Part shown: piece by piece, positions 24,917-32,447 of the stretch
How positions within the stretch are numbered: position 1 is the stretch's first letter
How the letters are laid out: each line of letters begins with the position of its first letter
Notes under the pieces: model-generated
Seen by the model: the letters and a program-made list of their open reading frames with translations, nothing else
The model's database searches: none
Told to the model about the DNA's origin: nothing
Source: JAUVDZ01 sp964346325
Lineage (GTDB): Bacteria; Patescibacteriota; Gracilibacteria; UBA1369; PNNO01
Direction of reading: 5' to 3'
DNA: 40,885 bases
Assembly (NCBI GenBank): GCA_964346325.1
Contig: CAYFUK010000001.1
Coordinates: forward strand, 1-40,885
Program-made: the position numbers and the translations under genes

Positions 24917-25591
24917 ATGTCTGAGTGGAATGAAGAAACCGTGGAATCAAAAAATAAGTTGCCAATTCATGAAGTCGCGGAATTAAATGACTCTGAAAGG
25001 AATGAGCTGATTTTGCAGAAAACCGCAACCATGATAAAGGAATTGATTTGGTTTGTTTTGAATGATATTGAAAAATTTCCCGAAACGCAGCAAAAAGTAT
25101 CACGCATTAACCGGCTTTTGATTGAAATAGGCATGCATTATTCCAATTCGCAGAAATTTGATTTTACTTTGCATGAAAAAGATTTTTTTGAAAAACTCCG
25201 GGCGCTAAATACAACAAATCACGCCGAGCTTATCGGTCTGGTTTTACCTTTGTATTTATCGGTTAAAGCAAGAACTGCTAAAGAACTTGAAGTTTTTCCC
25301 GTTAAAGTACAAATTACGATTTTTCTAAAATCAGCCCGGGAACAGTTAAAGGATTTTATCGAAAATCCCGATCATGAAAAGCTGTTGGAATTGGGTATTA
25401 CATTTAAAAAAACAGATCTTATTTTATCGAAAGGGGATTATGAAAACATAGAAGAGTTAATATCTGATATGCATGCGTATTTAAGACAGAATTTTTTAAG
25501 TAAACCCGATTCTTTTAATATTACAAAAGCCGGTAAATTACTTGAAAGGATTAAAGTTATTTTAGCCAATTACGGTTTTGAGGTGCAATAA
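24917..25591 (+). CDS. Orphan all-helical protein, 224 aa
   Basis: Unrecognised soluble protein, predicted almost wholly alpha-helical, with no signal peptide. Segments such as MIKELIWFVLNDIEKFPETQ and LERIKVILANYGFEVQ give no family. It lies between uvrB and another helical orphan gene, the latter with its own leaderless-type promoter starting just after this stop codon. No relation to DNA repair can be read from the sequence. Confidence 0.7.
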   Translation: MSEWNEETVESKNKLPIHEVAELNDSERNELILQKTATMIKELIWFVLNDIEKFPETQQKVSRINRLLIEIGMHYSNSQKFDFTLHEKDFFEKLRALNTTNHAELIGLVLPLYLSVKARTAKELEVFPVKVQITIFLKSAREQLKDFIENPDHEKLLELGITFKKTDLILSKGDYENIEELISDMHAYLRQNFLSKPDSFNITKAGKLLERIKVILANYGFEVQ

Positions 25592-25595
25592 TTGT

Positions 25596-25617
25596 CAGAA
25601 TATGTTATAATATTCTG
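25596..25617 (+). promoter_or_regulatory. Extended -10 promoter inside a 22-bp dyad, directly abutting a start codon
   Basis: TGT-TATAAT (-10 at 25606-25611) is followed by six bases and then the ATG at 25618, a textbook leaderless arrangement. The same DNA is a perfect inverted repeat: CAGAATAT (25596-25603), a 6-bp centre, then ATATTCTG (25610-25617). A protein bound here would cover both the -10 and the start site. No convincing -35 exists, as expected for extended -10 promoters. Confidence 0.6.
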
Positions 25618-26715
25618 ATGAATAATTTAAATAAAAAACCCAAACAAAATTTATATTTGCCCAGTTTTGAGCCGAAAGAAGCTGACCTTGAACTTACCGC
25701 AAAGGAAAGATCCGTGGACAGACTTGTAAGGCTTACTTTGGATAATGTTTCAAATGAAGCAAATGCAGTGCTTGATTTTACGAATATGGTTTCGGAAGAG
25801 GAAAAGTGGCGTGAACTTAAATATTTAAAGCATGAGTTTGAAGTGCTTGAAGAAACAATTACAAAAGTTATGCAAACAAGTATTAAAGAAAAATCGGAAA
25901 AGGAAGCAATTGAATCCGGAATTGAGAATTTATTGAATTATACGAATATTCTTGAAGTCGAACTTAACGGCAGCGAGGCAATTAAATCTCTGGGCAGAGA
26001 GAATGTGTATATTCTTAATGCGTTACTTGATAAGCTTAAAGCGCGCATAGATGAACTGGTAAATATTGCCCGTAATAATCCCGATAAAATTTATGATTCC
26101 ATTGATGAATTTACAGATTATAAAAATAAATTTTTTGAAAAGCTTTATAACGGTTTTATAACTGAAGATACTTCATCGGAGCCGGTACAGGTTCAAATTT
26201 TTAATAATTTAACAAAAGCAATGTGGATTCCGCCTTATCCTCTTGCGGATATTGTTTCATTATACCAAGAATATCAGGACAGAAAACCGGATGAAGATTA
26301 TTCGCAAATAATGAAAGAAAGATTTAAAAATTTTGTTGAGCCCAAAATGGAAGAGCTTACAAAGCAAATCGAAAAAGAAAAAGAACGAGCATTAAAATTA
26401 AAGCGTGATTTTGAATCCAAAGTTAATCCCGAATTTCAGGAATTACTAAGAAGATACGCTGATTATTGGCTTTCCATGACACCCGCAAAATTATATGAAT
26501 ATATTATTAAACGCAGAGCGGTTGAAAATTTTGCCGAAGACCGCGTTAATCTGAATCAATTGGAAAAACTGTATAAAGCCCGGGCAGATATGCTTTATGA
26601 AAAACCAATGACCGGCGAACAAACGGCAAAGGAATTTGAGAACTACGACGAGGAACTCGAAATTCCGCAGGGCGAAAAAGATGTTCCTTCTTACGAAGAA
26701 TACAAAACCGAATAA
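25618..26715 (+). CDS. Orphan coiled-coil protein, 365 aa
   Basis: Unrecognised, highly charged, helical protein with no signal peptide or membrane helix. A coiled-coil stretch (EPKMEELTKQIEKEKERALK) lies near residues 240-270. An aromatic segment (AMWIPPYPLADIVSLYQEYQ) near 200 interrupts the charged helices. The C-terminus is acidic. The mRNA is probably leaderless and under the dyad described at 25596-25617. It is convergent with the DUF2207 gene across only 17 bases, with no terminator between them. Confidence 0.7.
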   Translation: MNNLNKKPKQNLYLPSFEPKEADLELTAKERSVDRLVRLTLDNVSNEANAVLDFTNMVSEEEKWRELKYLKHEFEVLEETITKVMQTSIKEKSEKEAIESGIENLLNYTNILEVELNGSEAIKSLGRENVYILNALLDKLKARIDELVNIARNNPDKIYDSIDEFTDYKNKFFEKLYNGFITEDTSSEPVQVQIFNNLTKAMWIPPYPLADIVSLYQEYQDRKPDEDYSQIMKERFKNFVEPKMEELTKQIEKEKERALKLKRDFESKVNPEFQELLRRYADYWLSMTPAKLYEYIIKRRAVENFAEDRVNLNQLEKLYKARADMLYEKPMTGEQTAKEFENYDEELEIPQGEKDVPSYEEYKTE

Positions 26716-26732
26716 TTCAGGCATCGATAATT

Positions 26733-28472
26733 TTACCAGCCGCCACCACCACCGCCGCCGAAGCCGCCGCCGGAAAATCCTCCGCTAAAGCCGCTTCCGC
26801 CGCCCCAGGCCGATGACCCTCCCGAGCTTTTTGGAGAGGCAGCCATTGCCGTTGTAGCGTGTGAATTGAAATTACCCAGTCTGTTAACAAGGTAATGTGT
26901 GTTAAAAGCGGTCATATCTTCCGACTCAAACCAATTTGGTGCTTTTTTGTATATATCTTCAAATGCATCGGCCCATTTGTCGGCTAAGTTTAAAGCCATT
27001 GCATAAGGCAGCAGTTTTTCGAAAAGTAGATTTTCCTGTTCCTGAAATTTGATTCTGTCTTTTTCAGCTGTTCTTATATATTCTTCAAGGCCGCGGATTT
27101 CAAAATACATCTTTGCACCTTTAAGTGTTTTTCGCGGCATTGCTCCCGCAAATATAATAAACAAAAGTCCGCTTAAAACAAAAGCAGCAATTCCCATCCA
27201 TCCGCCTAAAGCTATAACAAGTCCTGCCCCGAAAACCGCTATACCAATAAGTATTCCCCCTATTGTTGTATAGGTTTTGCGTACATTCCGGGGATTATGA
27301 ACAAAATACCCGCTTTTGATAAGCCCTTTATAAGTTTGTTTTTTTATTTCGGGCAGTTTTTTATAGAATTTGTATTTTAATTCCGAAATTTTAATTCTTT
27401 CTTTTCCGTCAAACATTTCATCAAGGATCTTTTTTTCCATCGGCTTAAGTTCCGTTGCTTTTGAATATGGCTTTAATAATATTAATTCGTAATCTTTTTT
27501 ATCGCTGAACCATCCTTTTTTCGAGGTAAATTCACGTATTTTAATATATCCTTTAACCGCATAATCAACTACTACCGTTGTAATATCTCTCATATCCAGT
27601 TTTTCATCTATAATTGTGCCCACCTCGGTTGCGTTAAGGTCTTCAGGGGCTTTATAGCGGGGGAATATGGTGTCGCGTGTTTTCGGATCTCGCCCCGTAT
27701 ACCACCATTTTAAAAACAGAAACAAAAATACCGCCACAGGAATCAGCAGAATCCAGTTGTCCATAAAAGCCCACCATATTTTTTTTAATATCGAAGGCTT
27801 GGCAACCATGCCTTTGGGCCATCCCGCAACTATTGTAAAGCCCTCACCGGGTTCAAAACTTTGCGTACCACTGAATTTAAAGGTTTTTGCATCAATTATT
27901 TCAGCTTTGCATGCGCTTTTTGTGCCGCCGTAGTAACCAGTAAAGCATGAGGCTTTCATTTCGGAAGTATCCGCATTTTCAGGCAAAACAACCCTAGCCG
28001 TACTTTCCAGAACAGGAACATCCCAGCGCGTAAATAAATTCCAGTACAATTCATCATGATTTTCAAAATAATTTATCGCGCGTTCTATCTCGTAAGTAAT
28101 AACATATGTGACTTTTTCATTCAGCCATACTTCGGAATCGCCGATTCTTATACTGTAATCATCTTCAAACAATCCTCTGCCTTTTTTATCAATCGGATGA
28201 GGATTGCCGTTTTCATCGGTTACACTTATTAAATTAAGTCTTAAATTAAAAGGATTTCCAAAGCTGTCCTTATAATGTACCGGAATTTCGCGATAGATTC
28301 CGCGATGAGCATCTTTTGTAAAATCAGCGACTATTGTTTCGGTAACGCGTATTTTACCGGATTCCTTTATTTCAATATTCTGGTCGATTGAGGGAAACTC
28401 CCAGTAAGCGTTTGCAACAGCTGATGTTGCAAAGAATACGGCAAAAGATATTAATGTGAGAAATTTTTTCAT
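26733..28472 (-). CDS. DUF2207 membrane protein with glycine-rich tail
   Basis: A 579-residue protein with a signal peptide (MKKFLTLISFAVFFATSAVA). An extracytoplasmic beta-rich DUF2207 domain follows (IEIKESGKIRVTETIVADFT, RGIYREIPVHY and YWNLFTRWDVPVLESTARVV). Then come a membrane helix at about 230-250 (WILLIPVAVFLFLFLKWWYT), the family motif GRDPK with the PEDLNATEVGTIID stretch, and a helix pair near 405-445. The C-terminus is Gly-rich (SGGFSGGGFGGGGGGGW), as in many family members. The function is unestablished; an envelope role is likely. It starts directly after the LemA stop, matching the common LemA-DUF2207 pairing. Confidence 0.9.
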   Translation of the reverse strand: MKKFLTLISFAVFFATSAVANAYWEFPSIDQNIEIKESGKIRVTETIVADFTKDAHRGIYREIPVHYKDSFGNPFNLRLNLISVTDENGNPHPIDKKGRGLFEDDYSIRIGDSEVWLNEKVTYVITYEIERAINYFENHDELYWNLFTRWDVPVLESTARVVLPENADTSEMKASCFTGYYGGTKSACKAEIIDAKTFKFSGTQSFEPGEGFTIVAGWPKGMVAKPSILKKIWWAFMDNWILLIPVAVFLFLFLKWWYTGRDPKTRDTIFPRYKAPEDLNATEVGTIIDEKLDMRDITTVVVDYAVKGYIKIREFTSKKGWFSDKKDYELILLKPYSKATELKPMEKKILDEMFDGKERIKISELKYKFYKKLPEIKKQTYKGLIKSGYFVHNPRNVRKTYTTIGGILIGIAVFGAGLVIALGGWMGIAAFVLSGLLFIIFAGAMPRKTLKGAKMYFEIRGLEEYIRTAEKDRIKFQEQENLLFEKLLPYAMALNLADKWADAFEDIYKKAPNWFESEDMTAFNTHYLVNRLGNFNSHATTAMAASPKSSGGSSAWGGGSGFSGGFSGGGFGGGGGGGW

Positions 28473-29177
28473 TTATTGTTCTTTTTCAGATTCTTCTTTT
28501 GACGGCGCGGCTATTTCTTCGGATGAGGTTTCTTCTTCAGTCGGTTTTTTATGTTCGGTTGGTTCTTTCTCTTCTTTTTCGATATCCGCATGTGCCGGTG
28601 TAGACTTGATTTCCGGTTCTTTATCGCTAAAGCTTACTTTTACATTTTTTCTTTCTTCTTCCGCTATTTTAAAGTATTCGCGCTCTTTAAAGCCAAGTAT
28701 TCCCGCAACCAGGTTGTTGGGGAAAATCTGAATTTTAGTATTATAATCTTTAACCGTTCCATTGTAGTAACGTCTGGACATCTGAATATGCTCTTCAATC
28801 TCGGTTAAGGTATCCTGTAAATCAAGGAAGTTTTGATTTGCTTTTAAATCCGGATAGTTTTCCGCAACTGCAAATAAGCTTTTTAATGTTCCGGTTAACA
28901 TGTTTTCAGCTTCGGCACGTTCTTTCGGGCTTTCTGCCTGCATTGCGGTTGAGCGCGCTTTTGTTACTTCTTCAAATACGCCGGCTTCGTGTTTTGCGTA
29001 TCCTTTTACGGTTTCTACCATGTTAGGTATCAAATCCCATCTTCTTTTAAGCTGGGTGTCGATATCCGCCCATCCTTCATCTGCTTTATTGCGTAAGACA
29101 ACCAGTGAATTGTAGACACTTATGGCAAAAATAATAATCGCGATGACTATTACGCCCACAATTAATAAAATATCCAT
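28473..29177 (-). CDS. lemA: LemA family protein with long acidic C-terminal tail
   Basis: One N-terminal membrane helix (MDILLIVGVIVIAIIIFAIS) is followed by the LemA helical domain: YNSLVVLRNKADEGWADIDT, QLKRRWDLIPNMVETVKGYA, KANQNFLDLQDTLTEIEEHI and RRYYNGTVKDYNTKIQIFPN. About 50 extra residues follow, rich in Glu, Lys, Ser, Thr and Pro (KEEKEPTEHKKPTEEETSSE), which typical LemA proteins lack. LemA has no firmly known function; it is widespread and membrane-bound. It forms a two-gene operon with the DUF2207 gene (0 bases apart). Confidence 0.93.
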   Translation of the reverse strand: MDILLIVGVIVIAIIIFAISVYNSLVVLRNKADEGWADIDTQLKRRWDLIPNMVETVKGYAKHEAGVFEEVTKARSTAMQAESPKERAEAENMLTGTLKSLFAVAENYPDLKANQNFLDLQDTLTEIEEHIQMSRRYYNGTVKDYNTKIQIFPNNLVAGILGFKEREYFKIAEEERKNVKVSFSDKEPEIKSTPAHADIEKEEKEPTEHKKPTEEETSSEEIAAPSKEESEKEQ

Positions 29178-29613
29178 TTTAAATATTGGTTAATATTAAA
29201 CTGAAACTTATTTTACCTAAAAAATTCCATTCAGGCCAGTTGTATCTGGTTCTTGCTTGACATTTCGAAGTTATTTGTCGTAATTATATCTTAAATTTAA
29301 ATTAATTTTTTGTGGAAGCATATCAAAATAAAATGGAAACACTTGTTATAAATGATCTGATTATTAGGGATGCCATTGTATATTTGGGCAGTTGTGACAG
29401 GGTAAATGTTGAATAATTTTTTTGGCAGTAAAATCAAATGATTAATAATCGATTATTAAAGATAAGCAGTAGGTTAGTCGGCACATCAAATACCTTTTGT
29501 TAATGAGCTTGGTAAGATATTTGAATTTGATATTTATGTTGATGTGAAAGTTGATGTTCAAAAAAATAGTACATTTTTGGTACGACTTTTTTTTATTGTA
29601 ATCCGTATAATTT
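29178..29613. other. Long intergenic region between divergent lemA and the 173-aa gene
   Basis: About 485 bases in all (29178-29662) without a convincing gene. It contains a consensus -35-like TTGACA at 29257-29262 without a good -10, a weak 27-codon frame at 29333-29416, and an 18-bp perfect palindrome at 29442-29459. The promoter at 29614-29642 is listed separately. No terminator, tRNA or known RNA was recognised. Confidence 0.6.
29442..29459. repeat. 18-bp perfect palindrome
   Basis: TTAATAATCGATTATTAA reads identically on both strands. It lies about 170 bp upstream of the promoter at 29614 and within the lemA upstream region. An operator is plausible, but in AT-rich DNA chance is not excluded. 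Confidence 0.5.
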
Positions 29614-29642
29614 TTGTATTCGGCATTCCAAGATGGTATAAT
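29614..29642 (+). promoter_or_regulatory. Promoter of the 173-aa conserved protein
   Basis: TTGTAT (29614-29619), a 17-bp spacer and a perfect TATAAT (29637-29642). The predicted leader is about 14 bases. A second TATAAT at 29606-29611 overlaps the start of this promoter. Confidence 0.75.
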
Positions 29643-29662
29643 TTTTAAAAAGTAAAGTCTAT

Positions 29663-30184
29663 ATGAAAAAGTTTACAAAGGGTACAAAAATCAGAGTTAA
29701 CGATAAAATGCAAAAAGGGTATACTTATGTATTGTCAGAACCCGTTGGCGGAAATTTTCATTCCGAATTTAAACCCGAATTAACTCCAAAACAGATGCTT
29801 GAAATGGGAGTATTTGGCGGTAAATACATGACCGACTGTCGCCGCGAATTTCCTTTAGTCTGGTATGAAAATGCAAAACTAAATCCAAAAAAGCACGACC
29901 CCGAGCTCAATTATTTTAAAATCAACGCAAGCAAGCCTTTAAGCTATTGGATTAAAAAAGGATGGATTTACCCTTTGGATCCGCGCGGATGGTTTCAGTG
30001 GTATTGCAGATATTATCTTGGAAGACGTATTGATGATGAAGATTTAAGGCAGATTAAACGCTGGAAAGCTATGAAAAGGCACATCGCACAAATCAAAAAG
30101 AATTGCGAGCCGCGTGATTTAAAATGCCGGCCAAAACAAAGGCAGGCCTTATTACACTGGGCTTACGACAGCAGAAAGATATAA
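29663..30184 (+). CDS. Conserved uncharacterised protein, 173 aa
   Basis: A soluble basic protein with striking conserved-looking blocks: TYVLSEPVGGNFHSEFKPEL, TPKQMLEMGVFGGKYMTDC, YFKINASKPLSYWIKKGWIY, DPRGWFQWYCRYYLGRR, DEDLRQIKRWKAMKRHIAQI and CRPKQRQALLHWAYDSRKI. From memory, proteins with these same blocks occur in scattered bacteria and in eukaryotes such as fungi and algae, with no assigned function; I cannot verify this here. It is Trp/Tyr/Arg-rich, with Cys at several conserved-looking positions. It has the cleanest promoter of the right half and is convergent with a degraded HupE gene whose frame ends 1 base away. Confidence 0.85.
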   Translation: MKKFTKGTKIRVNDKMQKGYTYVLSEPVGGNFHSEFKPELTPKQMLEMGVFGGKYMTDCRREFPLVWYENAKLNPKKHDPELNYFKINASKPLSYWIKKGWIYPLDPRGWFQWYCRYYLGRRIDDEDLRQIKRWKAMKRHIAQIKKNCEPRDLKCRPKQRQALLHWAYDSRKI

Positions 30185-30513
30185 TTATTCAGTATCAACC
30201 ATGTCTCTTTGTGAGATTTCTTTTTCTTCTTCCTTACGCGGTATGAGATTTTCAAGTGGCTCGATTATTCTCACATTATCCGATTAACACTCCGCTTATA
30301 TGAAGCAATGTTGTCGAAGTCACAAATCCAAAGGCATAAAGTGCAAAATTTGCAATTACAGGCATTTCAGATCCATTGGTCGGGGCCGAATAAGGGATGA
30401 CTGATACCGCTAAGCATACCGGAACCGCCGATATTATGCGCAAACGCCGTCCGGGGCAGTAAAAAGGTGAAAAGTGGGATTAAAAAGAGGGTGGATTTGA
30501 AAGTTTTTTTCAT
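30185..30513 (-). pseudogene. Degraded HupE/UreJ-family membrane protein gene
   Basis: Three frame-shifted fragments on the minus strand. The first (30513-30367) starts MKKTFKSTLFLIPLFTFLLP, then AFAHNIGGSGMLSGISHPLF, then GPDQWI: a signal peptide and the HxxGG...SGxxHPLxGxD motif of HupE/UreJ. The second (30365-30276) encodes MPVIANFALYAFGFVTSTTL then LHISGVLIG, matching the last HupE membrane helix (GFvxaTxLLHxxG). The third (30274-30185) is a charged tail, EPLENLIPRKEEEKEISQRD. The middle of a roughly 200-residue family is missing, so an internal deletion plus frame breaks is the best reading. HupE/UreJ proteins are metal (nickel/cobalt) permeases by family knowledge. Confidence 0.65.
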
Positions 30514-30547
30514 TTTAGGTTGATCAATTGGGGAATATTGTATCAAA

Positions 30548-30578
30548 AAAAAATAGAACTGCACACATTCTATTTTTT
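30548..30578 (-). terminator. AT-rich hairpin terminator after the RRM protein gene
   Basis: An 11-bp perfect stem (AAAAAATAGAA at 30548-30558 with TTCTATTTTTT at 30568-30578) and a 9-base loop lie 24 bases after the stop of the RNA-binding protein gene. On the minus strand the stem runs into a T tract of nine bases. Confidence 0.65.
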
Positions 30579-30602
30579 AATTTAAGTTGTCGTAACTAAA
30601 TA

Positions 30603-30863
30603 TTAGTCACGTGGCTCTTTGGGCCTTGCCTCGTTAACTGCAAGTTTACGACCATTAAGATCGTGATCATTCAGAGCTTCAATAGCTTTGTCAGCGTCTT
30701 CGTCGTTAACGAAAGTAACAAAACCGAATCCTTTAGGGCGATCAGAGAATTTATCTTTGATGATAACAGCTTCTTCAACTTCGCCATGTTCAGCGAATAG
30801 ATCTTTAAGCTGGTCATCAGTTACTCCCCATTCGATATTCCCTACAAATAATTTTTTAGCCAT
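30603..30863 (-). CDS. RRM-type RNA-binding protein
   Basis: An 86-residue single RNA-recognition-motif protein of the bacterial cold-induced Rbp type. RNP2 is KLFVGNI near residues 4-10 and RNP1 is KGFGFVTF near 44-51, in the expected beta1 and beta3 positions, followed by DADKAIEALNDHDLNGRKLA and a short basic/acidic tail. It presumably binds RNA as a chaperone or translation modulator. It is monocistronic, with a hairpin terminator after it. A TTGACA occurs 61 bases upstream of the ATG, but its -10 is unclear. Confidence 0.93.
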   Translation of the reverse strand: MAKKLFVGNIEWGVTDDQLKDLFAEHGEVEEAVIIKDKFSDRPKGFGFVTFVNDEDADKAIEALNDHDLNGRKLAVNEARPKEPRD

Positions 30864-31015
30864 ATTGTGTGCGTATAAGTATTAAGGTTTACGGCTTTCT
30901 TGAGTTTATTCATGTCAAACTGTGCACATTTAGGTATAAATAAGGGTTCAAAATCACCGTAGCGCAAGAATATCATAACTTTTGTGCGTTGTATAGAGAA
31001 AAATAAAATTTGACC

Positions 31016-31042
31016 GAGTCTGAGATTTAGCCTGAGTCTGAG
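31016..31042. repeat. 9-bp direct repeat GAGTCTGAG
   Basis: GAGTCTGAG at 31016-31024 recurs at 31034-31042, and a further GAGTCT overlaps the second copy at 31040-31045. The pair sits just upstream of the promoter at 31058 and is unlike the surrounding AT-rich sequence, so it could be an activator site. Confidence 0.4.
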
Positions 31043-31057
31043 TCTACCAGTAACGAC

Positions 31058-31086
31058 TTGAAAAACAAGGCTAAATGTGTTAAAAT
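31058..31086 (+). promoter_or_regulatory. Promoter of the Glu/Pro-repeat surface protein
   Basis: TTGAAA (31058-31063), a 17-bp spacer and TAAAAT (31081-31086), preceded by TGT (extended -10). The leader is about 28 bases, A-rich, without a Shine-Dalgarno. Confidence 0.7.
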
Positions 31087-31120
31087 AAAGTTAGTAAAAT
31101 AAAAAATAAACAAAAATTTT

Positions 31121-31552
31121 ATGAAAAAGTTATCTTTTTATGTGTTGAGTTTATTTGTTGCTCTTATTTTGGCGACAAATGTTAGTTCAGTTGCATTTGC
31201 ACAGGCACCGCCTGAAATTGATGATCCTTTCGCAACCGATGACGATGATGATACAGCGGATGAAGAGGAAGAAGCTCCGCCGACATTAGAGATAGCGGAA
31301 GAAGAACCTCCTCCGGCTGAAGAACCTCCTCCGGAAGAAGAACCTCCGGCTGAAGAACCGCCGGCTGAAGAACCCCCGGCCGAAGAACCGCCTCCTTCAC
31401 TTGAAATGGCGGAGGAACCGGAACCCACTCACGGTGCTGCGGCTCCCGCTTCTTATTCAGGCGGAAAAACAGCTGACAGCGGACCCGGATTGGCAGTAAT
31501 CGGACTTGGCTCATTATTGGGCGCAGCTGCATTGAGAAAAAGAAAAAAATAA
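31121..31552 (+). CDS. Secreted Glu/Pro-repeat protein with sortase-like C-terminal tail
   Basis: A 143-residue protein with a signal peptide (MKKLSFYVLSLFVALILATN, cleavage near AFA/QAP), then an acidic Asp/Glu stretch. About 45 residues built on repeats of PPAEE/PPEEE follow. The C-terminus reads TADSGPGLAVIGLGSLLGAA then ALRKRKK: a small polar motif, a hydrophobic helix and a positive tail, the layout of a cell-wall sorting signal, with SGPG in place of LPXTG. The extended Pro/Glu region would act as a rigid spacer through the cell envelope. It has its own promoter and terminator, so it may be well expressed. No catalytic domain is present. Confidence 0.8.
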   Translation: MKKLSFYVLSLFVALILATNVSSVAFAQAPPEIDDPFATDDDDDTADEEEEAPPTLEIAEEEPPPAEEPPPEEEPPAEEPPAEEPPAEEPPPSLEMAEEPEPTHGAAAPASYSGGKTADSGPGLAVIGLGSLLGAAALRKRKK

Positions 31553-31569
31553 ACAATTTTTATATCTGC

Positions 31570-31615
31570 AAAGACCGCCTTTTTACCTTATCAGTAATAA
31601 AGACGGTCTTTTTTT
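31570..31615 (+). terminator. Intrinsic terminator after the Glu/Pro-repeat protein
   Basis: AAAGACCG (31570-31577) pairs with CGGTCTTT (31604-31611), with further partial pairing inside, and the tract continues as T to 31615. It lies 17 bases after the stop codon and also separates this gene from the convergent SIMPL gene. Confidence 0.85.
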
Positions 31616-31636
31616 GATGAGGAATTTACATTAAGC

Positions 31637-32407
31637 CTAAATAATTTCGTATTTTATATTGATTTGCACTTTGATTTCCTGTGATCCCGGTTCGATTTCT
31701 GGAGCCGGTGCTTCCTGAGCCATGTCCATTGAAGCTCTCTCTATACCGTAGCTTTGCGGATAAACAGGTCCGGGAAAAAAGTTTTCATTTATTTCAAGTA
31801 TTCGGCCAACTGTAAAGCCGCCTTCCTCAGCAATAAATTCAGCTTTATCTTTTGCTTTTTGGATTGCATCGGCGCGAGCTTCGTTTTCTATTTCGGTTTG
31901 ATCGTCGATTGTAAAGTTGAGCCGCGAAACACTGTTTGCTCCCTGATTAACAACTTCACTTAAAAGTCCGCTTATTTTTGTAAAATCACGTATTTTAACC
32001 TGTGCGGACTGAGAAACGGTATATCCCACTATTTCGGGTGGGGGACATACTCTGTCTTCACATCTCGGACTTGTATATCGCGGCCGGATGTTGTAAGCGA
32101 GTGTTTTGATATCTTTTTTATCAATTTCCTGACTATCGATATAATCAATCACCGCATTCATTTTTTCCGTATTGGTTTGCTGTGTTTTGGCAATATCTTT
32201 TCCTCCCTGTGTAATAACATCAAAACTGAATTGTGCTATGTCGGGAACACCAACAGCTTCGCCTTCTGCTTGTACATTAAAACTCCTGTAATTTGTGGGT
32301 TCGCTTGACCGATCGTAAACTTTCACAGCTTTGTACCCAACATACGCAAAAGCCAGAACAGCAACAATCGCCACTATCCCGATCAGGTTTTTGATCAGAT
32401 TGTTCAT
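31637..32407 (-). CDS. SIMPL-domain (DUF541/YggE-like) membrane-anchored protein
   Basis: An N-terminal membrane helix (LIKNLIGIVAIVAVLAFAYV) is followed by a SIMPL domain: FNVQAEGEAVGVPDIAQFSF, TNTEKMNAVIDYIDSQEIDK, IKTLAYNIRPRYT, VGYTVSQSAQVKIRDFTKIS, RADAIQKAKDKAEFIAEEGG and the final QEIKVQINIKYEI. Family members (E. coli YggE, Brucella BP26) are periplasmic or surface proteins of uncertain role, linked to oxidative stress. The CEDRVCPPPE insert adds a possible disulfide pair. It lies 40 bases after the small membrane protein gene and is probably the end of the operon. Confidence 0.9.
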   Translation of the reverse strand: MNNLIKNLIGIVAIVAVLAFAYVGYKAVKVYDRSSEPTNYRSFNVQAEGEAVGVPDIAQFSFDVITQGGKDIAKTQQTNTEKMNAVIDYIDSQEIDKKDIKTLAYNIRPRYTSPRCEDRVCPPPEIVGYTVSQSAQVKIRDFTKISGLLSEVVNQGANSVSRLNFTIDDQTEIENEARADAIQKAKDKAEFIAEEGGFTVGRILEINENFFPGPVYPQSYGIERASMDMAQEAPAPEIEPGSQEIKVQINIKYEII

Positions 32408-32447
32408 TTTAAAAAAGGCTTAAAGAATACTAAATAACATATTATTC

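Noticed and set aside
29333..29416. 27-codon frame starting METLVINDLIIRD
   Set aside because: Short, with no clear promoter -10 and no recognisable motif; chance open frames of this size are common in AT-rich DNA.
31138..31428. Minus-strand Gly/Ser-repeat frame opposite the Glu/Pro-repeat gene
   Set aside because: It is the mirror of the repeated PPAEE codons; the plus strand has a signal peptide, a promoter and a terminator.
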